From: DATKWD01 sp963704815
Lineage (GTDB): Bacteria; Actinomycetota; Acidimicrobiia; Acidimicrobiales; Salinilacustritrichaceae
NCBI GenBank assembly: GCA_963704815.1
Contig: CAVPHU010000002.1
Coordinates: 123,538 to 187,537, forward strand
Length of the DNA: 64,000 bases
Direction of reading: 5' to 3'
Notes under the pieces: generated by a model
Databases searched by the model: none
Told to the model about the DNA's origin: nothing
The model's input: only the letters and a program-made list of their open reading frames with translations
Made by a program: the position numbers and the translations under genes
Shown here: piece by piece, positions 58,240 to 64,000 of the stretch
How the letters are laid out: the number at the start of each line of letters is the position of its first letter
How positions within the stretch are numbered: position 1 is the first letter of the stretch

Positions 58240-58408
58240 CCCTCGCTGCCCTCACAGGGTCCGGGTCGAGCGATGGGCTGTTCGGGATGTCCTCAACCGT
58301 GCAATTCAGTTGCCCGGCGTACCGCCCTCACGGTGCCGCACGGGGCGAGGGCGACGACCTGCCCCCAAACGCGCGGGACCGAAACGGTCCGTTGGCCGGG
58401 GTGGGGTC

Positions 58409-59461
58409 CTAGAGCGATCCCGAGTCTGCGACGTACATCGAGGTGGCCTTCGCACGACGCTCCGGGTTGGAGAGCAGGTCGACGTTGTCGCTCCACTGCT
58501 CGATCGAACCCATGAGTGGCAGGTTCTCAAGCGTTGCGTCTTCGGCCTGTTCCACGAGCGCGGCGGAGACGGTCATGTTGACCGTCGTGTAGTCGCGGTC
58601 GAAGAACGGCTCGATGATCGGCGTCGGGCATGGAAGTCCAAGCTCTGCCTGCCGCTCGGCCAGGAACTCGATTCCCGCTCCGAGTGCGGCTTGCCGGTGA
58701 CGCCAGTGCGATGCCGCCGCTGCGTCCGCGAGCCGGGAACCGAGACCGGTCCCGACGCTCAGTTCGCTCAGCGCGGTCCCGAGCCACTTCGGGTACGGCG
58801 GCCACCGTCGCTCGACAAGGAAGGCCAAGTGGATGATGTCGCGAGTGAGTCGCGACGCGATCAGTCGGGATCCGAGGTCGTCGCCTCGGTCCGCGGTCCG
58901 GCCGACGAATGGAAGCTCCTGGACGAGGCGCTGCCATCCGGAGGCCAGGACATAGAGCCAGACGTCGTCGGGGTACCACGCAAGTGCGTCGGCCAGGCCC
59001 TGGTAGGAGGTCGTTGTGTCATCGAACACCGGTCCGCCGATCACCTCGAGGACGGACTGTCCGGTCAGACACAGCCACTCGGCCGGTGAAAGTGGCTCGC
59101 GGAGGTCGAAACCAAGCCGGCTCAATGCGAAATCATGGACCGTGTGGACATCGATCTTGTGACGAACCCGCGGGTCCCAAGTCGACGAGAAACGGACGGG
59201 ACGCCCCCCGAATCTCTCGGGCAGTTCGGCCTCGAGGACGGCGTCGACCTCATCGACCAGGTGCGCCGCGTCGTCGTCGACGAGCAAGGTCAGCCGGCAA
59301 CCGAAGTCGTGGTCGACGGAGACATCGTCGTCGTAGCCGATCACGTCCGACCCAGAACCGAGTCGGCCGGCCAAGTAGCCGACACCCGAGAGATGAGTGT
59401 CAACGATCGGACGCACTGCGTCGGCATAGAACGCTCTTGAGATCTCTGCGCCGGTGGCCAT
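58409..59461 (-). CDS. DUF4037 nucleotidyltransferase-fold protein
   Basis: A protein of about 350 residues. It begins MATGAEISRAFYADAVRPIV and has the nucleotidyltransferase-like site RLGSGSDVIGYDDDVSVDHD, followed by VRFSSTWDPRVRHKIDVHTV and a long helical domain. DUF4037 proteins are of unknown role. An alternative ATG at 59533 in frame would add 24 residues (MTEPNGTVVPVQ); the shorter form fits the family better. The gene lies beside a frameshifted GNAT gene on the same strand. Confidence 0.85.
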   Translation of the reverse strand: MATGAEISRAFYADAVRPIVDTHLSGVGYLAGRLGSGSDVIGYDDDVSVDHDFGCRLTLLVDDDAAHLVDEVDAVLEAELPERFGGRPVRFSSTWDPRVRHKIDVHTVHDFALSRLGFDLREPLSPAEWLCLTGQSVLEVIGGPVFDDTTTSYQGLADALAWYPDDVWLYVLASGWQRLVQELPFVGRTADRGDDLGSRLIASRLTRDIIHLAFLVERRWPPYPKWLGTALSELSVGTGLGSRLADAAAASHWRHRQAALGAGIEFLAERQAELGLPCPTPIIEPFFDRDYTTVNMTVSAALVEQAEDATLENLPLMGSIEQWSDNVDLLSNPERRAKATSMYVADSGSL

Positions 59462-59610
59462 GCCCGGACCATTGAACACCGACGGCGACAGCGCCACCTG
59501 GACAGGGACAACCGTCCCATTCGGCTCAGTCATGTCGGGATGAGCATGTCCTCCAAGTGCCGCACTGGGCGAGGATGCCGAGGCGTCCCAGAACCCCGAG
59601 CTTCTGCGGG

Positions 59611-60370
59611 TCACGTTCTGTCACGGACGAGGTAGGTGAGGGTGGCGATCTCCGTGAAGCCGAGTGTCTTGGCGACGGCGAGCGACGCGGCGTTGTGCGC
59701 ACCTGTGCTCCACACCGGCGTGACTTCGCGCTGGCGCAGGATGGCGCATGTCTGGGACGCGGCTGCCGTGGCGATGCCTTGGCGTCGGTACGGCTCTGCG
59801 ACATGCACGCCGACATCGGCGAACTTCGAGCCTGTGGCCATCGACCCGGCCTGGCCAACGATGACGTCGGAGTCGACTGCGCCGAACAACGTCCCGGCCG
59901 CAGCTGATGCAGCGACAGCTGCCTCGTCATCGGGTAACACATCCTTGGTTTGAGCGGGCTGGGACAGGTCGTCAAGGGTCAACGCCCGCACGAGTTGATG
60001 GTGTCGGATCTCGACCGCTCGATCGAGTCGGTGCACGACGTCGATCACGACCCGCTGCAGCCCCCACAAGCGGTCGAACTCGCCCTCGAGACGTTGTGCA
60101 GTTGAGGGGTCGAGTTCGATACACCTCCAGTCATCGACTCCTGCCAGGAGATCGACGATCGCACTCGGGTCTGCCGAATCCGTGGGGCTCACCCGGCACG
60201 AGGGGCGACTCGATGAGCGCGGCGTCGGGCTCCGTCGGAGAACCGGAGATCCATATGCGCCCTACGCCCGCCAGGAGGGCGGCGACCGCAAGGATGGTCT
60301 CGGGTCGCTCGCCGATCCATGCCGCCAGCGCACCTCGATCCGACGGCGCAAGATCGGCGACCGCTGGCAT
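59611..60370 (-). pseudogene. GNAT N-acetyltransferase, frameshifted
   Basis: The N-terminal frame (ATG 60370, MPAVADLAPSDRGALAAWIG) ends in ESPLVPGEPHGFG, and the C-terminal frame continues DPSAIVDLLAGVDDWRCIEL to the acetyl-CoA loop VAEPYRRQGIATAA and LGFTEIATLTY. One surplus base near 60172 separates them; removing it gives about 252 residues. It would acetylate an amine on a small molecule or protein. Each half alone is not a complete GNAT, which supports a single original gene. Two smaller genes would be an unlikely reading. Confidence 0.78.
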
Positions 60371-60591
60371 GCATCGACAATGCCATGCCGGACGTCAGTC
60401 GCCCACGGGAGTTGGAAAAGCCTCGGCGCCACGAGTGCCTCCAACCGCCAGACACGGATCGTGGGGCATGACCCAGTAGCGCCGGTCGATGACGCGGGAT
60501 ATCACCGCCCCACAATCCAGCCGAGAGCATCCCCGAAGGTCCGCGCGACTGGCGCTTCGCGTAGAGCCCTGACCCCGTCTGAGAGAATCCG

Positions 60592-61095
60592 GTGGTGCGG
60601 GAAGTCTGGATCGAGAGACGGAAGTGGCCGGATGCTCCGCACTACGGGCATGCCGGCCAGATCCTTGGCGAAGACGACCACGGTCTCTGGCTTGAGCTCC
60701 GCGTTGGCTCGCCTGTGTATCGAGGCGAGGAGCTGCTCTTCCACGGCACGACCGGAGGTCTGATGTTGGTACCTCCAACGGACGGGTGGCTGGCCTGGTT
60801 CCCCGAGTTCGGGGACTTTGAGCTGTACGTCGACGTCGTATCTGGGACGACTCGCACAGAGTCAACGGTGACGACGGTCGACCTCGACCTCGATGTGATC
60901 CGAAGGCGCGACGGCACGGTCGAGTTGCTGGACATCGACGAGTTCGAAGCCCACCAGATCGAGCTCAGCTACCCAGACCACCTCATCGCTCACGCTGAAC
61001 GAGTGGCGTCTGAGGTGCTCGCCGCGGTTCGAACGTCAGCGGAGCCCTTCGGAGGAGCAGCTGCTCAGGAGTGGATGACCCGACTCCGCCGATGA
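60592..61095 (+). CDS. DUF402 (FomD/nucleoside-phosphatase-like) protein
   Basis: A 167-residue DUF402 protein: WLAWFPEFGDFELYVDVVSG, the conserved core VDLDLDVIRRRDGTVELLD and DEFEAHQIELSYPD, whose acidic residues bind metal in characterised relatives (nucleoside di/triphosphatases and FomD). It starts with GTG at 60592 (a second GTG is adjacent). It may hydrolyse a nucleotide or nucleotide-linked compound. Confidence 0.87.
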   Translation: MVREVWIERRKWPDAPHYGHAGQILGEDDHGLWLELRVGSPVYRGEELLFHGTTGGLMLVPPTDGWLAWFPEFGDFELYVDVVSGTTRTESTVTTVDLDLDVIRRRDGTVELLDIDEFEAHQIELSYPDHLIAHAERVASEVLAAVRTSAEPFGGAAAQEWMTRLRR

Positions 61096-61180
61096 CGCCT
61101 ACCAACTCACCTTTCAGCGGCGCAGAACGACCGATCGCCTGCCAGGCGCACGCAGGAGATCGGCGCTTCGGGAGCGGGCG

Positions 61181-61408
61181 TCAGGACGTGGGGTCTGCCG
61201 AGTCGGGCCGATGTGACTCGTGCCAAGTGCCCTCGACGATCAGGACGCCTGGCCCGTCGCTGCGGCGGGGCCACCGGATGATCTTGACCGGCAGTCCGGA
61301 GTGCTGGACTCGCCACTGGTCGACGGCAGCTTGCCGAGTGCGGTGCCCACTGAGTACCTCGCCAGAGTCCGCGTGGATGACCTCGTAGATCGACTTCTGC
61401 CGGCTCAT
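61181..61408 (-). CDS. Small hypothetical protein
   Basis: A 75-residue product, MSRQKSIYEVIHADSGEVLS onward, with a short beta-rich start and VKIIRWPRRS and VLIVEGTWHES near the end. The residue mix is protein-like, and the frame is convergent with the DUF402 gene. I do not recognise a family. It could be a small accessory or DNA-binding protein of the accessory region. Confidence 0.55.
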   Translation of the reverse strand: MSRQKSIYEVIHADSGEVLSGHRTRQAAVDQWRVQHSGLPVKIIRWPRRSDGPGVLIVEGTWHESHRPDSADPTS

Positions 61409-61842
61409 GTCTGGACAATAGGCAGGATGTGCGCAAGGCGACGTTCAGCAGGGCTGCGGTTGTTCGGATTGGCTCTGTCGACCGGCGGCAGACGCCACCT
61501 ATCGGCAGCAGCGATTGACCGATCGCCCGCAGCCCGACCTGCTGGAGAACGGCGCGTATTCGGGGGCGGTCGACGGCGTCCTTCGGGGACAGCCGAGGCC
61601 GTGAGCGCGCGTCCTGGAACCGGCGTTGGACGGCAGTCCCCGACTACGCTCCCGGTGAGCGATAGGTGGCACGGGCCCGCTCGACTACGCGCCGATCTGT
61701 GCCGATCAACCGCCAACGCCAACCCGAGCAACGCCCCCGAACTTCCAGCCAACGTCTGACAGGGGATCGTGCGAATGGTGCCCGGCATGGCGGACACCTT
61801 CAGCCCGTCGCAGTCCGCTCGGGGATCCGGCTCCTCGGTGGC
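61409..61842. other. Spacer without recognised gene
   Basis: Frames on both strands look random in composition. It contains TTCGGGGACA-like and CACCTATCGG-like fragments that recur in other spacers of the 52-64 kb region, so it may be debris of older insertions. Confidence 0.4.
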
Positions 61843-62565
61843 CTAGCCGACGACGCTCGCTCGGATCTCGTCGAGCGACCTCTTTCCGGACCACTCGAGC
61901 ACGTCTCCAACCGCATAGTCGAGGCTGACCAGCTCCGGATCGCTTCCAAGAATGACTCCTCCAATGAGATCCAGGCTCGGGAGTTCCGCCAACGCGGGGG
62001 ACGGTCGACTCAAGTCAGGGTGATACAGGACGGTCACGGGCGAACCGATCGGAGCAGCGTCGCGAATGGGCGCTAGCGCATCGGCAAGTCGATCTTCCCA
62101 GCCCGGAGGGATGGCACTGCGCCAGAAGGGCACGCGAACCTCGACCACCTCGCCGACCGCGACGAGTTCTTCGTCCGACGAGGCCGACACCGTGACCGCG
62201 ACGATCAGTTCTGAGTGCCCGAGCTCGGGCTCCCCGGGGACACCCTCGAGATCCGGAAGAGGCAGGGTGCCGGGTTCGCTCAGGCGCACGTCTGTGAGGG
62301 ACCCTTCGACGACGGCCTGGGCGTTGGACGCGACCTCCTCGAAAGTGGGCTGGATTCGCCGGATCGTCGACAGTGCGGGGGTCTGGGCAACAGCCAACGA
62401 GAACGCCTCGAGGTCCGGCTCGACCACATGACCTTGCCGTTCATCCTCCGCCCCGTCGGCCGCATGACCGGCCGAGACCGGCTGTTCGTCGGCCTCACCA
62501 CAGGCAGCGAAGAGGAACGTCGCGCACACGATCACCGACATCCGGCGTAGAGCGGAGTGCCTCAT
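61843..62565 (-). CDS. Hypothetical lipoprotein
   Basis: A 240-residue exported protein. It begins MRHSALRRMSVIVCATFLFA and continues into a lipobox AACGEAD. The mature part has the beginning of a beta-rich domain (VVEGSLTDVRL, SELIVAVTVSASSDEELVAV) and a glycine-containing VTVLYHPDL. No family recognised. It is anchored on the outer face of the membrane. The next gene on the same strand encodes a secreted protease, but the two are separated by 50 nt and the order suggests the protease is upstream in one unit. Confidence 0.75.
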   Translation of the reverse strand: MRHSALRRMSVIVCATFLFAACGEADEQPVSAGHAADGAEDERQGHVVEPDLEAFSLAVAQTPALSTIRRIQPTFEEVASNAQAVVEGSLTDVRLSEPGTLPLPDLEGVPGEPELGHSELIVAVTVSASSDEELVAVGEVVEVRVPFWRSAIPPGWEDRLADALAPIRDAAPIGSPVTVLYHPDLSRPSPALAELPSLDLIGGVILGSDPELVSLDYAVGDVLEWSGKRSLDEIRASVVG

Positions 62566-62615
62566 GGGTCCGGTGGTTCTCTCAAGCATTGACGTTGGTG
62601 TCGGGTGGGGCATGG

Positions 62616-63266
62616 CTAGAACTGCCCGTTGATGTGGTTGACGTGATGGGCTGAGTAGTCGAGATAGCTGAGTGTCTCGTACGGTTTGATCACCCAGTCG
62701 GAAACCATCGCGTCGATCGCTGCCGGATTCGGCGGCGAGCAAATCGTGCCCGTGGGTTGGACGTGCCAGAGTCCGAGGGTGTGGCCGATCTCGTGACGAA
62801 TCGTGATATGCCAGTTGAAGTCCAGGTTTGACAGCGGACCGCCGCAGTAGACCCAGGTGTTCACGTGGTCAGCTGGGTTGATGATCACCCAGAAGACGTC
62901 GCACTGGAAGATGTTCAGCCAAACCACGCAGATCGTCTCGCCGAGCGCCGGCCACGCCGAGTTGTAGATGAACACGATGTCGGTGCCGGCGGGGCAACTG
63001 GTGCCGAGATCAACGTCATACAGGTCTGTCTTCAGATCCATGTGCTGCATGGCTTGGTCGAATCGGACGTGCTCACTCGGTGCAATGCTGCTGTGCTTGC
63101 AGAACTCGTGCTGCGCGTCGTCCGCTACGAATCCTGGCAAGGGCGCGATGTAGCTGTCGGCGTACACGACCGAGGGCATCAGGACTGCCACCGCCGCAAC
63201 AGCGAAGAAGCTGATCAGGAACCTGAGCCCCCTCCGATTCGAGCGTGCGGTGAGTTTGGATGCCAC
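62616..63266 (-). CDS. Secreted zinc metalloprotease (matrixin/metzincin type)
   Basis: A 216-residue exported protein starting with GTG 63266, 8 nt after a TACAGT -10 box. Signal peptide RFLISFFAVAAVAVLMPSVV with cleavage near VYA-DS. The active site is RHEIGHTLGLWH, the extended zinc motif HExxHxxGxxH, followed by a loop where the Met-turn (AIDAMVSD) is expected. Several cysteines suggest disulfides. It would cleave proteins outside the cell. It lacks a long propeptide, so activation may be unusual. Confidence 0.88.
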   Translation of the reverse strand: MASKLTARSNRRGLRFLISFFAVAAVAVLMPSVVYADSYIAPLPGFVADDAQHEFCKHSSIAPSEHVRFDQAMQHMDLKTDLYDVDLGTSCPAGTDIVFIYNSAWPALGETICVVWLNIFQCDVFWVIINPADHVNTWVYCGGPLSNLDFNWHITIRHEIGHTLGLWHVQPTGTICSPPNPAAIDAMVSDWVIKPYETLSYLDYSAHHVNHINGQF

Positions 63267-63686
63267 CGGCCATGACTGTAAGACGGGCTTCGGTCGTCCG
63301 ACAAGGGGTTCCGATTCTGCACAGAGCCCCGCGTAGTGGTGATGACGCCAGCCGCCACGCTTCACGCCAGCTCACCGTCGATTGCGACCCCCAGGACCAA
63401 GCCCGGGGTCGTTCTCGTCTGCGTCAGCCAGGACGAGGTCATCGAGCACGTCCAGGTCGACTGTCACCAGCACGGCACCGACGGCGGCCGCGATCCAGAC
63501 AGATGGACCATCCGTCGGCCACCCCCTATCCGCGTCCGGGAGCGCATTGGGACATGTCACCGAGGTGCCGGTGGAGGGCGGTTCCGGTCACTGTCCCCGA
63601 ACCACGAGCGATCTCCGGCACGCGGAATGCACGCGGACCCGGACAATCGGCGTGCCGCGCCCTCACTGACGTGCGGCGATCCTTCG
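63267..63686. other. Spacer without recognised gene
   Basis: A short minus-strand frame (63372-63560) includes VTVDLDVLDDLVLADADEND, vaguely like the core of DUF402 proteins, and may be a remnant. A degenerate repeat with AGGTGCCGGTGGAGGGCG (63562-63579) and a reverse TTCGGGGACAG-like motif near 63590 are present. The promoter of the metalloprotease is at the left edge. Confidence 0.4.
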
Positions 63687-64000
63687 ATGCCCGCTCTCAC
63701 CGTTCGCTCCGCTGTGGTCGAGGACGCTCCACATCTTGCGGCCCTGAACAGCGTGGTACAGCAGCTCCATCACGACGCTCATCCGGACCGGTTCCTCCCT
63801 CCCAACAGAGATGCTGTGGAGGAGGTGTTGACCCACTGGATTGATGGAAGCTCGGCTCGTCCGGACCCGGAGATGCGAGCGTGGCTGTGCGGGGACGACC
63901 GAGAGCCGATCGGCTATCTCATCGGCGTACTTCGCGAGCGGCCAGCCACCCCGTTCACCTACGCGTGGCGTTGGATCGAACTCGATCAAATCGCTGTTCG
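63687..64000 (+). CDS. GNAT N-acetyltransferase, N-terminal part
   Basis: Starts at ATG 63687 (MPALTVRSAVVEDAPHLAAL) and is cut by the window end after 104 codons. The first helix-strand pattern (VEDAPHLAALNSVVQQLHH), PIGYLIGVL and WIELDQIAV fit a GNAT acetyltransferase; the acetyl-CoA loop lies beyond the window. Substrate unknown. Confidence 0.82.
   Translation, partial: MPALTVRSAVVEDAPHLAALNSVVQQLHHDAHPDRFLPPNRDAVEEVLTHWIDGSSARPDPEMRAWLCGDDREPIGYLIGVLRERPATPFTYAWRWIELDQIAV

Noticed and set aside
61405..61797. Minus-strand frame of 130 codons in a spacer
   Set aside because: Low-complexity composition, no ribosome site and overlap with repeat debris.
51463..63686. Integron-type cassette array
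   Set aside because: Gene content (APH, nucleotidyltransferase, GNAT, DinB) resembles cassettes, but orientations are mixed, no integron integrase is present, and paired RYYYAAC/GTTRRRY core sites were not found at gene borders.
1..64000. CRISPR array, rRNA or prophage structural genes
   Set aside because: No regularly spaced repeat-spacer series, no rRNA-like blocks, and no capsid, terminase or tail genes were seen.

Overview
The window is high-GC DNA that reads like a free-living actinomycete, most plausibly an Acidimicrobiia (Ilumatobacter/Iamia-type) lineage. This is an inference from gene content: F420-type LLM oxidoreductase, many acyl-CoA synthetases, SDRs and acyl-CoA dehydrogenases, a cyclase-STAND regulator, an AbiEi/DUF559-type protein, and many start codons placed 6-8 nt after a TAnnnT -10 box (leaderless mRNAs). 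No rRNA, tRNA, CRISPR array or insertion sequence was recognised.

1-45.9 kb looks like chromosomal backbone. In order it holds: a truncated acyl-CoA synthetase with a 51-nt palindrome inside its reading frame, an SGNH-type lipoprotein, prolyl oligopeptidase, an acyl-CoA synthetase divergent from an SDR, a RimB-RimK-AstE-like operon (two genes frameshifted), a CHASE-GGDEF diguanylate cyclase, a PLP decarboxylase, a flippase/pseudokinase membrane protein, a class C-type serine hydrolase, ArfB, PhoD, a flavinylation/ferric-reductase operon beside a two-component system, TypA, a cupredoxin lipoprotein, a HAD phosphatase, a DUF559 protein, an acyl-CoA synthetase-SDR operon, a stand-alone CCA-enzyme HD half, an LLM oxidoreductase, a HerA-like ATPase behind a membrane-anchored Hsp70 fused to a periplasmic-binding domain, VOC, MscS, ValS, a cyclase-STAND protein, CysS and an acyl-CoA dehydrogenase under a palindromic operator.

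45.9-52.2 kb is a small integrative mobilizable element: tyrosine integrase, two translationally coupled mini-genes flanked by a pair of hairpin-forming repeats, an Xis-like HTH protein, a MobF relaxase-helicase and a DUF433/DUF5615 toxin-antitoxin pair. No conjugation ATPase or type IV secretion genes are seen, so it would need a helper.

52.2-64 kb is an accessory stretch of short genes in mixed orientation: three aminoglycoside-phosphotransferase-like proteins, two nucleotidyltransferase-fold proteins, an RlmJ-like methyltransferase, DinB, two GNATs, DUF402, a lipoprotein and a secreted zinc protease. Three of these genes carry single-base frameshifts, and the spacers contain degenerate repeats.

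The observations most worth following are the 51-nt palindrome family (four copies, one in frame inside a protein), the Hsp70-TM-substrate-binding fusion, the repeat-flanked mini-operon in the mobile element, and the flavinylation operon that lacks a recognisable flavin acceptor. Five frameshifts in 64 kb mean that base-level accuracy should be checked before calling any gene dead.
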